Made by a program: the position numbers and the translations under genes. Below, piece by piece: positions 1 to 8,213 of a DNA stretch of 64,000 bases. Under the pieces are notes generated by a model. It had not been told where the DNA came from. It worked only from the letters and a program-made list of their open reading frames with translations, and made no database searches. Positions within the stretch are counted from its first letter, which is position 1. Each line of letters starts with the position of its first letter. This DNA comes from Streptomyces hokutonensis (GTDB lineage: Bacteria; Actinomycetota; Actinomycetes; Streptomycetales; Streptomycetaceae): the NCBI RefSeq assembly GCF_000376565.1, contig NZ_BARG01000050.1:99196-163195 (forward strand), written 5' to 3'.

Positions 1-589
1 ACAGGATCATCGGGTTGGCGTGCAGCAGCGCCTTGACCGTCCAGAACCGGACATAGGCGAGGCTCCAGACCGGGAACTCGGTCTCCTTCCAGCGGCCGAC
101 GAGTACCCACTTGGCCACCACCGGCACCGTGCACACACCGATGAACACCGCGCCGCCGAATATCGCGGAACGCAGATAGACCTGCGCCACTCCGGAACCC
201 CCGGAAACCCATTCGTAGCCGCGCCCGGTGACAAGTCCGGCGAGTGCGCAGTAGACCGCGAATACGAGGAACTGGAGCAACCCGCACAACAGATAGCGGC
301 CCGTGCTGCCGGGCGGCGGAGGATCGGCGACGGCCGGCGCGGAAGGCTCGTCGGTGTCGGCGAGTGCCGCCGCGAGACTACGGATCGTCGGATTGCCGTA
401 GACGTCCCGCATCGAGACCGACGGCAGGTCGTCGCGTTTCCTGACCCGGGCGCAGAAGTGCGCCATGACCAGCGAGTTGGCGCCCAGGTCGTCGAAGAAG
501 TGACTGTCGAGCGGTATTGCTTCCTTGCGTACGACACCGGCCAGGACCTCTGCGAGAACGGTCTCGGTGCCGATGCCGGGTTTTCCCAC
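1..589 (-). CDS. Carrier-domain membrane protein, Pls/PosA terminal-domain type (3' end outside window)
   Basis: The visible 196 residues begin with an acyl/peptidyl carrier domain: helix I, a FFDDLGANSL block whose Ser39 is the expected phosphopantetheine attachment site, and a VYGNPTIRSLA helix. A short proline-rich linker and hydrophobic segments (LLCGLLQFLVFAVYCALAGL and another near residues 145-165) follow. This order matches the C-terminal part of Pls/PosA NRPS-like proteins, whose last domain is a large membrane domain, but here no adenylation domain precedes the carrier. The start is the second of two GTG codons, 7 nt after an AAGGAG (597-602); an in-frame stop lies at 611-613, so the protein truly begins at the carrier domain. 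The substrate is unknown, and the family call rests on the visible part only. Confidence 0.7.
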   Translation of the reverse strand, partial: MGKPGIGTETVLAEVLAGVVRKEAIPLDSHFFDDLGANSLVMAHFCARVRKRDDLPSVSMRDVYGNPTIRSLAAALADTDEPSAPAVADPPPPGSTGRYLLCGLLQFLVFAVYCALAGLVTGRGYEWVSGGSGVAQVYLRSAIFGGAVFIGVCTVPVVAKWVLVGRWKETEFPVWSLAYVRFWTVKALLHANPMIL

Positions 590-592
590 CAC

Positions 593-1041
593 GTGGCTCC
601 TTGGTGCTGATCATTGTCTTTGAATTGCCAAAATCGCCAAAGACGAAAACGGCACACGCGAAACGGGTGGGGTGAAAGTGAATTTCTGGGACGGGGTCCC
701 GGTCATGGACCCAATGTGATTTCCCCCGAGTCGTGTGCGCTGACGTCGTCCCAACGCGCGCAACGAATGCAGTCCGGATTATTTCTGGACATTCCGGAAC
801 GGGTCAAGGCCGTTCTGGGCAATGGCGCTTTTTCGACTTTGCGGGGTACGGGCAAGGTCAATCAGGATTGACGTACGAAGTCCTCACCGGGAAGCTCTCC
901 AAAACAACCATTAAAATCTCGAATGCCAATTCGAATTCCGGACCGAAAAGTTTCGGCCATCGCGGGCATGACACGGCTGTCCAGCAGGTGCGCGGTCCTG
1001 GCCGACGCCCCCGGGGGATGAGTGCATCCCGGCGCGGCGGA
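593..1041. other. Non-coding divergent region, AT-richer than its surroundings
   Basis: About 450 bases between the carrier-domain gene and the brkB-like gene. Base composition is clearly less GC-rich, with runs such as AAAACAACCATTAAAATC, and no reading frame here has the strong GC third-position bias of the neighbouring genes. It probably holds the promoter of the leftward gene. I see no hairpin or repeat that I can name. Confidence 0.6.
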
Positions 1042-1047
1042 TACCTT
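1042..1047 (+). promoter_or_regulatory. -10-like box TACCTT, leaderless start
   Basis: TACCTT lies 6 nt before the GTG of the BrkB-type gene and no Shine-Dalgarno sequence is present, so transcription probably starts at the GTG. This is an inference from spacing only. Confidence 0.45.
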
Positions 1048-1053
1048 TAGGGC

Positions 1054-2226
1054 GTGCAGTCAGCAAGTGAAACCCCCGAGCGGCCCACCGGCCGGTTCCA
1101 CCGGGCGCGTGCCCTCTACCGGAACGTCTCCAAGCGCAGGACCGCCTGGCTGCTGGTCAAGGACACCGTCAACTCCTGCATGGAGTACCGCATCCTGGGC
1201 CTCGCGGCCGAGGCCGCGTTCTTCACGCTGCTGTCCGTCCCGCCGCTCCTGCTGAGCCTCATCGGCCTGCTCGGCTACGTCGACAGCTGGACCGGCGCCC
1301 ACAGCATCGCCGGCCTGGAGAACAACATCCTGGAGGCGTCCCGCACCGTCCTGTCCGACAAGGGCGTGCACGAGATCGCCCAGCCGATCCTGCACGACGT
1401 GATGAAGGGCGGCCGGCCCGACGTCATCTCCATCGGCTTCCTCTTCGCCCTCTGGTCGGGCTCCCGCGCGGTCAACGTCTTCATCGACACCATCACCGTG
1501 ATGTACGGCCTCGACGGAGTGCGCGGCATCGTCAAGACCCGGATCGTGTCCTTCGCGCTGTTCATCGCGGCCCTGCTGATCGGCTCGATCGCGCTGCCCC
1601 TCATGGTCGGGGGACCGGACGCCGTGGTGAACGTGGTGCCCTGGTCGGAGACGGTCGTGCAGGTCCTGTACTGGCCCGTAGTCATCGTCCTGTCCGTCGT
1701 CTTCCTCACGACGCTGTACCACGTCTCCGTCCCCGTCCGCTCCCCGTGGATCGAGGACGTGCCCGGCTCCCTGGTCGCCCTCGCCATGTGGGTCCTCGGC
1801 AGCTACCTCCTGCGCATCTACCTCACCGGCACGGTCGAGGGCCCCACCATCTACGGCTCCCTCGCCGCGCCCGTCGCCGTACTGCTGTGGATCGGCGTGT
1901 CCGCGTTCGCCGTACTCGTCGGGGCCGCCGTCAACGCGGCCATCGACCGGGTCTGGCCGGCCGCCGCGACGGCCGCCGCCCGCGCCGCCAACGAACGCCG
2001 GCACGAGGAGCAGGCCGCCGAGTACGTCGCCCGCATGGCCGCCGCCCGCACCCACGGCGGCGAGGACGACGAGGACTTCGACGACCCCGAGGACGGCGAC
2101 ATGCCCTCCGAGTTCCCGGAACGCTGGTCCCGCTTCCTGCCCCCGGAGGACGTCACGTCCCGGCTGCGCACCCACGCCAAGAGCACGCACAAGAACGGCG
2201 GGGACACACCGGGGCCGGTGAAGTAA
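1054..2226 (+). CDS. YihY/virulence factor BrkB family membrane protein
   Basis: This 390-residue protein has the multi-helix arrangement of the YihY/UPF0761 (formerly BrkB) family: hydrophobic segments around residues 49-75, 124-145, 166-188, 206-230, 241-260 and 275-295. The soluble tail after residue 300 is rich in Ala, Glu, Asp and Arg and was probably added to the conserved membrane core. The family's biochemical role is unsettled; some members have been linked to transport or envelope functions. The GTG start has no ribosome binding site and sits 6 nt after a TACCTT box. The gene appears monocistronic, and its 3' end faces the NmrA-type gene with 28 nt between the stops. Confidence 0.85.
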   Translation: MQSASETPERPTGRFHRARALYRNVSKRRTAWLLVKDTVNSCMEYRILGLAAEAAFFTLLSVPPLLLSLIGLLGYVDSWTGAHSIAGLENNILEASRTVLSDKGVHEIAQPILHDVMKGGRPDVISIGFLFALWSGSRAVNVFIDTITVMYGLDGVRGIVKTRIVSFALFIAALLIGSIALPLMVGGPDAVVNVVPWSETVVQVLYWPVVIVLSVVFLTTLYHVSVPVRSPWIEDVPGSLVALAMWVLGSYLLRIYLTGTVEGPTIYGSLAAPVAVLLWIGVSAFAVLVGAAVNAAIDRVWPAAATAAARAANERRHEEQAAEYVARMAAARTHGGEDDEDFDDPEDGDMPSEFPERWSRFLPPEDVTSRLRTHAKSTHKNGGDTPGPVK

Positions 2227-2254
2227 CGCTCCGCTGCTCCTTCCAGACGCTCGC

Positions 2255-3091
2255 TCACACCTTCCAGACGCCCGCCGCCGCAGCCTCCCGCGCGAACTCC
2301 GCGAAGTCGCGCGGCTCGCGCCCCAGCACCTCCTGAACCCCCTCGGAGAGGTACGAGTTGCGCCCGTCGAGCAGCGACTCGAACAGCTCCACCAGGAACT
2401 CGACCTCCCCGTCCGGCACCCCGAACCCGGCGAGATCGTCGCCGTACTGACGGGCCGACACCGCCCGGTACGTCAACGCCCGCCCCGCCGCCGCCGAGAT
2501 CTCCGCGATCGCCTCCCCGAAGGTCAGCAGCCGCGGCCCGGACACCGTGAGCGCCTGCCCGGCATACCGGTCCCCGGACGTCACCGCGGCCACCACCACG
2601 TCCGCGATGTCCCGCACGTCGATGAACGGCTCCCGCACCTCACCGGCCGGGAACACCAGCTCCCCGCTCTCCCGCAGCCCCGCCACCAGCGGCCCCTCGC
2701 TGAAGTTCTGCGCGAACCACGCCGCCCGTACGACCGTCCAGTCCGCCCCCGACCCGCGCAGAGCCTCCTCGGTCGGCCGCGCCCGCTCCTCGCCCCGCGA
2801 GGACAGCAGCACCAGCCGCCGTACGCCCAGCGAGACCGCCTCACGCGCCAACATCCCCACCGCGCCGGGCGCGTCCGGCGCCCCGACGTCCGAGGGGTAC
2901 ACCAGGTACGCGGCATCGGCACCCCGCAGGGTGTCCGCCCACGTCGACCGGTCCGCCCAGTCGAAGCCCTGCGCCCGCGAGGCCTCCCGTACGGTCAGCC
3001 CCGCGGCCCGCGCGGCCTCCGCCACCCGGCGCCCCGTACGACCCGAAGCGCCCGTCACCACCAACGTCATGTCCCGTGCGTTCTCTGTCAT
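2255..3091 (-). CDS. NmrA/SDR-type NAD(P)-binding oxidoreductase
   Basis: A 278-residue protein with a Rossmann nucleotide-binding motif VTGASGRTGRRV at residues 12-23 and the fold of atypical short-chain dehydrogenases (NmrA, quinone oxidoreductase 2, ergot biosynthesis-type proteins). The usual YxxxK catalytic pair is not obvious, as is common in this branch, so it may act as an NADPH-dependent reductase or a redox sensor. The start is either ATG 3091, very close to a GGAGG, or ATG 3070, which leaves the Rossmann strand intact. It is divergent from the AraC gene at 3173, a common arrangement for a regulator and its target. Confidence 0.8.
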   Translation of the reverse strand: MTENARDMTLVVTGASGRTGRRVAEAARAAGLTVREASRAQGFDWADRSTWADTLRGADAAYLVYPSDVGAPDAPGAVGMLAREAVSLGVRRLVLLSSRGEERARPTEEALRGSGADWTVVRAAWFAQNFSEGPLVAGLRESGELVFPAGEVREPFIDVRDIADVVVAAVTSGDRYAGQALTVSGPRLLTFGEAIAEISAAAGRALTYRAVSARQYGDDLAGFGVPDGEVEFLVELFESLLDGRNSYLSEGVQEVLGREPRDFAEFAREAAAAGVWKV

Positions 3092-3160
3092 GCCCTCCAG
3101 TCAACGCCCGCGCCCGGGCACGGACCATCGCTGAACGGCTCATTCCCATAAGCGCGCGTC

Positions 3161-3166
3161 TACGCT
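3161..3166 (+). promoter_or_regulatory. -10-like box TACGCT, leaderless start
   Basis: TACGCT ends 6 nt before the ATG of the AraC gene, and no purine-rich ribosome binding site is present. Inferred leaderless promoter. Confidence 0.45.
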
Positions 3167-3172
3167 GGCCGT

Positions 3173-4108
3173 ATGGACGCCCTGTCAGGCCTTCTGGAGG
3201 GTCCACGCGCGCGTGGCGCCTTCATGATCCGCGCGTGCTTCGACCCGCCGTGGGCCCTGCGCATCGAGGACCGCGCCCCGCTGACGGTCATGCTCATGGT
3301 CCGCGGCGACGCCTGGATCACCCCGGAGACGGGGGAGCGCGTGCGGTTGCGGGCCGGCGACCTCGCGATCGCGCGCGGCCCCGCCCCGTACACCTGCGGA
3401 GACGACCCGGACACACCCCCGCAGGCGCTGATCCTGCCCGGCGGCGAGTGCAGCTACCCCGACGGCACGTCCCTCAAGGGCTCGATGGACCTCGGCGTCC
3501 GCACCTGGGGCGACCGCCTCGACGGCTCCACGGTGATGCTCATCGGCACGTACCTCATGCGCGGCGAGATCAACGGCCGCCTCCTGGACGCGCTGCCACC
3601 CCTGCTCTCCCTCCCCTCCGAGGTCTGGGAGTGCCCGCTCACCCCGCTCCTCATGGAGGAGATAGTCCGCGACGAACCCGCCCAGGAAGTCGTCCTGGAC
3701 CGCCTCCTGGACCTCCTGGTCATCGCCGCGCTGAGGGCCTGGTTCTCCCGCCCGGAGGCGGAGGCCCCGGCCTGGTACCGAGCGCTCGCGGACCCGGTGG
3801 TCGGCAGGGCCCTGCGCCTCCTCCAGGACGACCCCGCCCACCCCTGGACGGTCGCCTCCCTCGCCACCAAGGCCGCCGTCTCCCGCGCGGCCCTGGCCCG
3901 CCGCTTCACCGACCTCGTCGGCGAACCCCCGATGTCCTACCTCACCGCCTGGCGGCTCGCCCTCGCCGCGGACCGTCTCCGCGACACGGACGACACGATC
4001 GCCGCGATCGCGAGGGACGTGGGCTACGGCAGCGCGTTCGCGCTGTCCAGCGCCTTCAAACGGGTCTACGGCGTCAGCCCGCAGGAGCACCGGACGAGGG
4101 TGGGGTAG
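3173..4108 (+). CDS. AraC family regulator with N-terminal cupin domain
   Basis: A 311-residue regulator. Residues 1-190 form the cupin-type sensor of the AraC_binding_6 class. Residues about 205-308 hold the two helix-turn-helix motifs: the first around PWTVASLATKAAVSRAALAR, the second in the typical DTIAAIARDVGYGSAFALSS stretch that ends in GVSPQEHR. This class often controls a neighbouring oxidoreductase, so the divergent NmrA-type gene is the likely target. The start is the first ATG after the TACGCT box. The effector cannot be read from the sequence. Confidence 0.88.
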   Translation: MDALSGLLEGPRARGAFMIRACFDPPWALRIEDRAPLTVMLMVRGDAWITPETGERVRLRAGDLAIARGPAPYTCGDDPDTPPQALILPGGECSYPDGTSLKGSMDLGVRTWGDRLDGSTVMLIGTYLMRGEINGRLLDALPPLLSLPSEVWECPLTPLLMEEIVRDEPAQEVVLDRLLDLLVIAALRAWFSRPEAEAPAWYRALADPVVGRALRLLQDDPAHPWTVASLATKAAVSRAALARRFTDLVGEPPMSYLTAWRLALAADRLRDTDDTIAAIARDVGYGSAFALSSAFKRVYGVSPQEHRTRVG

Positions 4109-4177
4109 GGGCGGGTGTGCGGGGGCGTCGGACGCGGGCGCAGGGCAGCGACTCCGCCGGCCTCCTGATGGTCGGCG

Positions 4178-4183
4178 TAGCCT
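4178..4183 (+). promoter_or_regulatory. -10-like box TAGCCT, leaderless start
   Basis: TAGCCT is followed by 7 nt and then the GTG of the second AraC gene, with no ribosome binding site. Inferred from spacing. Confidence 0.45.
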
Positions 4184-4190
4184 TTCCGGT

Positions 4191-4889
4191 GTGTACGTGG
4201 AGAGGGCGTCCCGGCTGCCCGGCGCGGTGGTCTGGAGCCGGACCGTCGAGGACCCCGCCGTAGGCCCGGTCCACCCCGTCCTGCCCGACGGCTGCATGGA
4301 CCTCCTCTGGAACGAGGGCCGCCTGCTGGTCGCCGGCCCCGACACCCGCGCGTACGTCCCCGGGACCGAACCCGCCCACTGGGCCGGCCTCCGCTTCGCC
4401 CCCGGCACCGCCCCCACCTACCTGGGCGTCCCCGCACACGAACTCCGCGACCGCCGCGTCGACCTCACCGACCTCTGGCCCGCCACGACGGTACGGCGAC
4501 TGCACGCCCGCCTCGCCACGGCCCCCGACCCGGCGACCGCCCTGGAGGACCTGGCACTGGAACGCGCCGCTCAGGCACCCCCACCCGACCCGCTGCTACG
4601 ACACCTCGTCGCGGCCCTCGACACCGGCCGCCCCGTCGCCACCACCGCCGACGAACTCGGCCTCGGCGCCCGCCAGTTGCACCGCCGCTCACTGGCCGCC
4701 TTCGGCTACGGCCCCAAGACGCTCGCCCGAGTGCTGCGCCTCCAGCGCGCCCTCGCACTGGCCCGCGCCGGAGTCGCCTTCGCGGAGACGGCGGCCCGGT
4801 CCGGCTACGCGGACCAGGCCCATCTCGCCCGGGACGTCAAGGAGTTCGCGGGGATGCCGCTGGGTGAGCTGCTCGGCCGGACCGGCTAG
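4191..4889 (+). CDS. AraC family regulator with DUF6597-type N-terminus
   Basis: A 232-residue protein. The N-terminal half has the HPVLPDGCMDLLW signature of DUF6597 domains, which precede AraC DNA-binding domains in many actinobacterial regulators. The C-terminal 100 residues carry an AraC double helix-turn-helix (ELGLGARQLHRRSLAAFGYG, then ETAARSGYADQAHLARDVKE). The GTG start follows a TAGCCT box without leader. The stop overlaps the stop of the convergent VOC gene by 4 nt, so the two transcripts must run into each other. The target is unknown. Confidence 0.85.
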   Translation: MYVERASRLPGAVVWSRTVEDPAVGPVHPVLPDGCMDLLWNEGRLLVAGPDTRAYVPGTEPAHWAGLRFAPGTAPTYLGVPAHELRDRRVDLTDLWPATTVRRLHARLATAPDPATALEDLALERAAQAPPPDPLLRHLVAALDTGRPVATTADELGLGARQLHRRSLAAFGYGPKTLARVLRLQRALALARAGVAFAETAARSGYADQAHLARDVKEFAGMPLGELLGRTG

Positions 4890-5287
4890 GCGGGGTTCAG
4901 CGGCGCGAAGAGATCCACCCCGTTGCCGTCGGGATCGTGCACGACGGCGTACCGCTGCCCCCAGAACGCGTCCCACGGCTTGAGCTCCCCGTGGTGCCCG
5001 GCGCCGACCAACTCCTCGTACACCCGGTCGACTTCGGCGGCATCGTCGCAGAGCAGGGCGAGCGCGGCCCGGCCACTGCCCCCGGTGGGCGGCTGCCAAC
5101 CCGCGTGGAACGAGCGGACGGTGTCCTCCGTGTCCAGCAACAGCCGCAGCCCGCCCTGCAGTTGGGCCTCGGCATGCGGCTGGCTCTCGGCACCCTCGGG
5201 GAACCCGAACCCGAGCCGACGGTAGAAGGCGACAGAGGCGGCCATGTCGGAGACGACCAGGCCGATCGCGTCGAATCGTGGAGTCAT
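4886..5287 (-). CDS. VOC family (glyoxalase/bleomycin-resistance fold) protein
   Basis: A 133-residue single-module vicinal oxygen chelate protein (FDAIGLVVSDMAASVAFYRRLGF at the start, then VVHDPDGNGVDLFAPLNP at the end). The terminal HDPDGNGVDL block is a hallmark of the superfamily, and the conserved metal-ligand positions appear in part. The function could be an isomerase, dioxygenase or drug-binding protein; the substrate cannot be assigned. A longer frame exists, but ATG 5287 is chosen because it overlaps the preceding stop as ATGA, which is typical of translational coupling, and because homology begins there. It is the last gene of a three-gene operon. Confidence 0.85.
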   Translation of the reverse strand: MTPRFDAIGLVVSDMAASVAFYRRLGFGFPEGAESQPHAEAQLQGGLRLLLDTEDTVRSFHAGWQPPTGGSGRAALALLCDDAAEVDRVYEELVGAGHHGELKPWDAFWGQRYAVVHDPDGNGVDLFAPLNPA

Positions 5288-5775
5288 GGGGCCACGGTAG
5301 GCGGGGCCGGACGGCGGGTCTTGAACGAATCGGACACGTCCTCGCCCGGTGAAAGGATCCCGACGAACCACGAGTCCGCGGTGCGGCTCTTCCGGTAGAA
5401 GGTGTTCGGCTGCACCGGATCGCACAACGCGACCAGGACGTCACCCTCCCGCAGCGCCACGGCTCTCCGGAACGAACTGGTCCCGCTCGCCCTCGGACGG
5501 CTCACCCTGAACTCCAAGTCGTGAAGACCAGGGGCGAGTTCGGCGAACTTCGGTGCCTTGGCCGAGCGGGTCCGAAAGCAGATCTCCAGACCGTTCTCGC
5601 GGACGGACACGACACCCGCCCTGTCGGTGAAGCTGCGAACCGGCTCCCTGATCTCGGCGATCAGCAGGACCCCCGTCCTGCCGCGTTTCCGTATCCTGCG
5701 CAGGCGCCTCCTGGCCCGCCAGGGCATCCGCCTCACCTCATCGAGAGTGCTCACGGAGAGGGGCGCACCCCTCAT
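5284..5775 (-). CDS. Conserved hypothetical protein in VOC operon
   Basis: A 163-residue protein that I do not recognise. It starts with a basic helix (residues 13-31, WRARRRLRRIRKRG) followed by beta-strand-like sequence up to a WFVGIL segment and an acidic/basic tail. There is no signal peptide or membrane segment. It is joined to both neighbours by 4-nt ATGA overlaps (5772-5775 upstream and 5284-5287 downstream), so its reading frame and start are well supported even without homology. Confidence 0.7.
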   Translation of the reverse strand: MRGAPLSVSTLDEVRRMPWRARRRLRRIRKRGRTGVLLIAEIREPVRSFTDRAGVVSVRENGLEICFRTRSAKAPKFAELAPGLHDLEFRVSRPRASGTSSFRRAVALREGDVLVALCDPVQPNTFYRKSRTADSWFVGILSPGEDVSDSFKTRRPAPPTVAP

Positions 5776-6407
5776 GAGAACGTCACGGTTCCGCGAGGCG
5801 TGTTCACCGTGAAGGAGAGGCCCACCGGGCCCTCGGCCAGCGCCAGCTCCACGCCCACGGCGGACAGCAGCGGGCGGATCTCGTCCGGCGCCGGGGCGGT
5901 CGCGGTCAGCTCCAGCAGGGGCGCGACGGGCAGACCCGAGGCGGTCGTCGGATGGGGCGACGAACCCCAGTCGATCAGAAACGGCACCAGACCGGAGGGG
6001 TGTGCCGTGCTCCCGTCCGTGAGCCGCCACTCCAGCAGCGTGCCGTCCGGCCGGCGGCGGCTCATCGCGCGCACGGGCCCGGGGTCGTACCCCCGGGCGC
6101 GGGCCGCCGCGGCCGCCGCGTCAAGGTCGGGCGGACTGATCGCCCACGTCACGGTCCGGGCGTCGGACAGCCCGTCGACACCGAACGGTCGCGGCCCGGA
6201 CGGCTCGTCCTGCTCCGGATCGGGACCGAGGATCTCCAAGTAGCGCGAACCACCAAGAGACACCAGGTAGTTGCGGGTCCCGAGCCCGACATGGGCACCG
6301 CCGGCCACCGGCGCGATACCCGTGCGCAGGGTGAAGTCCGCGACTGTCGCCGCCAGTTCGGGGGTCGCGAGGACGAGATGGTCCAGGCGTACGGGAACGG
6401 CATTCAT
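5772..6407 (-). CDS. VOC family protein, glyoxalase-like domain (long form)
   Basis: A 211-residue protein beginning VRLDHLVLATPELAATVADF, typical of the Glyoxalase_3 type, with GGAHVGLGTRNYLVSLG and YLEILGPDP. This larger VOC form is often annotated as a cytoplasmic protein of unknown substrate. ATG 6407 is preferred over the GTG two codons upstream. First gene of a tightly overlapping operon with the hypothetical protein and the smaller VOC protein, suggesting one pathway or one complex. Confidence 0.8.
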   Translation of the reverse strand: MNAVPVRLDHLVLATPELAATVADFTLRTGIAPVAGGAHVGLGTRNYLVSLGGSRYLEILGPDPEQDEPSGPRPFGVDGLSDARTVTWAISPPDLDAAAAAARARGYDPGPVRAMSRRRPDGTLLEWRLTDGSTAHPSGLVPFLIDWGSSPHPTTASGLPVAPLLELTATAPAPDEIRPLLSAVGVELALAEGPVGLSFTVNTPRGTVTFS

Positions 6408-6433
6408 CCCCACCTAGGCTACGCGGTGTACGG

Positions 6434-6439
6434 CAGGAT
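6434..6439 (+). promoter_or_regulatory. -10-like box CAGGAT before lipoprotein gene
   Basis: CAGGAT lies 6 nt before the ATG, with no purine-rich leader in between. Weak match; inferred leaderless start. Confidence 0.3.
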
Positions 6440-6445
6440 GGCCCC

Positions 6446-7042
6446 ATGATCCGTGCCGTGCGCGCCCTGCCGTTGTTGCTGTTGCTGCCCGCGCTGATGG
6501 TCGGCTGCGGTACGGAGAAGTCGCGCGCCGGTGCCGGAACCCCGAAGGCCTCGTCCTCCCCTTCGTCGCCCCCGTCCCCGGCGACGTTTGCCGAAATCGC
6601 CGCGCGCGCAAAGACGTTGGGCTTCGACCCCGACCTCGTCTACCTCATCGACCCGCCCGGATTCACCCTCGCCCAGCAGTCGGTGGGCGTGTCGGACGTG
6701 GGTCTCTCCGTGGCGTACATATCGCCGAAGAACGGTGCCGTGATCAACCTGCGCGTGGAGCCCGGCACGATGACCGACGCGAACTGCACGACGCAGGCGG
6801 TGACCACCGAGCACATGACCTGCGTACGCGACGGGAACGCCTGGTACCGCACCGGCGGGGGAGACGCCGAGTACGTGATGGCGGCGAAGGGCCACCTCGT
6901 GCACGTCGCCGCCGAGCAGGGCAAGGTGAGCCGCGAGATCCTGCGCGAATCGGCCCGGTCGCTGCGCCGCCCGTACGAGAGCGAACTCGCCGTGGTCCTC
7001 CCGCCCAGGGAATTCAACGACAGCGCGGGGACGGGGGGTTGA
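6446..7042 (+). CDS. Lipoprotein of unknown function
   Basis: A 198-residue protein with a short hydrophobic signal sequence ending in a lipobox (LMVGC, Cys18 predicted lipidated), then a Ser/Pro/Ala linker to about residue 45 and a soluble domain of about 140 residues. Two cysteines in the domain (NCTTQAVTTEHMTCVR) are spaced so that they could form a disulfide. I do not recognise the fold. It would sit on the outer face of the cell membrane. The gene has its own start without a ribosome binding site and lies divergent from the VOC operon. Confidence 0.75.
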   Translation: MIRAVRALPLLLLLPALMVGCGTEKSRAGAGTPKASSSPSSPPSPATFAEIAARAKTLGFDPDLVYLIDPPGFTLAQQSVGVSDVGLSVAYISPKNGAVINLRVEPGTMTDANCTTQAVTTEHMTCVRDGNAWYRTGGGDAEYVMAAKGHLVHVAAEQGKVSREILRESARSLRRPYESELAVVLPPREFNDSAGTGG

Positions 7043-7057
7043 GCCCAAGCAGTGAAA

Positions 7058-7063
7058 TAGGCT
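7058..7063 (+). promoter_or_regulatory. -10-like box TAGGCT, leaderless start
   Basis: TAGGCT, then 7 nt, then the ATG of the ThuA-like gene; no ribosome binding site. Inferred leaderless promoter. Confidence 0.45.
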
Positions 7064-7070
7064 GCCCCGT

Positions 7071-7724
7071 ATGGCCGCCGCACCCCGCCTCCTCGCCTTC
7101 ACCCGCACCACCGCCTACCGCCACGACTCCATCCCGGCCGCCGTGACCGCCCTCCGCACCCTCGGCCCCTTCGAGGTCACCGCCACGGAGGACCCGGCGG
7201 CCTTCGAACACCCCCTGCACGACTACGCGGCCGTGGTCTTCCTCTCCACCAGCGGCGAGGTACTCACCCCGGCGGGCCGCGACCACCTCGCGGCCTACGT
7301 CGAGTCGGGCGGCGGCTTCGTCGGCGTCCACGCGGCGGCCTGCACCGAGTACGACTGGCCGTACTACGGCGACCTCCTCGGCGCCCGCTTCGACCGGCAC
7401 CCCGCCTGCCAGCCCGGCAAGGCCGTGACCGAGGACCGCACCCACCCGGCCACCCGACACCTGCCCGCCGTATGGCAGTTCACCGACGAGTGGTACGACT
7501 TCCGCACCAACCCGCGGAGTTCGACCCACGTCCTCCTCTCCGCCGACGAATCCTCCTACGAGGGCGGCGGAATGGGCACCGACCACCCCCTGGCGTGGTG
7601 CCACGAGAAGGGCGAGGGCCGGGTCTTCTACACGGCCCTCGGCCACGCGGCGGAGGCCTACGAGGACGCCGACTTCCGCGCGCATCTGCTGGGCGGGATC
7701 AACTGGGCGGCGCGGCTGAGTTAG
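7071..7724 (+). CDS. ThuA-like domain protein
   Basis: A 217-residue protein that spans one complete ThuA domain, a class I glutamine amidotransferase-like fold: RTTAYRHDSIPAA near the N-terminus, FLSTSGEVL, the GGGFVGVHAAA strand-turn, and HPLAWCHEKGEGRVFYTALGH at the C-terminus. ThuA domains occur in sugar-utilisation settings (trehalose/sucrose utilisation in rhizobia), but their biochemical role is not settled. There is no signal peptide, so it is cytoplasmic. It lies just before the carbohydrate island and may serve it, though nothing in the sequence proves this. Confidence 0.85.
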   Translation: MAAAPRLLAFTRTTAYRHDSIPAAVTALRTLGPFEVTATEDPAAFEHPLHDYAAVVFLSTSGEVLTPAGRDHLAAYVESGGGFVGVHAAACTEYDWPYYGDLLGARFDRHPACQPGKAVTEDRTHPATRHLPAVWQFTDEWYDFRTNPRSSTHVLLSADESSYEGGGMGTDHPLAWCHEKGEGRVFYTALGHAAEAYEDADFRAHLLGGINWAARLS

Positions 7725-7758
7725 GCCCGCGCACCGCTCGCTGGGACGGCGGTCGCTC

Positions 7759-8202
7759 TCACCCGACCGGGCGCCACCGGAACCAGTGGTCGACCCCGTC
7801 GAACCGGTAGCGGTCGTCGCCGTCGTCGAACCGCACCTCGCCCACGAGTCGCCGAGCACCCTCCGGCGCCTGACGGTGCGTTGCGAGGAGCAGGTCCAGT
7901 TCGTCGTAGCGGGCGTCGATCCCTCCGAGGCCGGGATGCTCGTCGCCCCTGGGATCGGAGAGCTGGTACCTGATGAAGATCGCCCACTGCTCGCGCTCCA
8001 TCGCCACCGCCGCCCCGCTCGCGGGCCACACGGCGTACACGTCGGCCTCGTCCCGGCGGTCGTACTCCCGGCCCTCGTAGGAGTGCGGGACGCCATCGAC
8101 GAGCGCGACTCCCTTTCGCGGTCCGTCGTACCACTCCAAGTCCACATACGTGGGCTCGAAGCCGTCCGCGATCAACTGCTGCTTCTCCCATGACATGGCC
8201 AT
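7759..8202 (-). CDS. Hypothetical protein
   Basis: A 147-residue soluble protein, rich in Asp, Glu, Trp and Tyr (EPTYVDLEWYDGPRKG, then FDDGDDRYRFDGVDHWFRW at the end). No signal peptide or membrane segment and no family that I can name. It starts 11 nt after the stop of the LacI gene and may be cotranscribed with it. ATG 8202 or the in-frame ATG at 8196 could be the start; neither has a clear ribosome binding site. Confidence 0.6.
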   Translation of the reverse strand: MAMSWEKQQLIADGFEPTYVDLEWYDGPRKGVALVDGVPHSYEGREYDRRDEADVYAVWPASGAAVAMEREQWAIFIRYQLSDPRGDEHPGLGGIDARYDELDLLLATHRQAPEGARRLVGEVRFDDGDDRYRFDGVDHWFRWRPVG

Positions 8203-8213
8203 ATCGCGGCAGG

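Noticed and set aside
1..589. Edge of a nonribosomal peptide cluster
   Set aside because: Only one carrier domain and a membrane part are visible; no condensation, adenylation, thioesterase or tailoring genes follow to the right.
614..1050. Open frames in the 593-1053 gap (614-871, 733-1050)
   Set aside because: Their third codon positions lack the strong GC bias of all neighbouring genes, they have no ribosome binding site, and they overlap each other in different frames.
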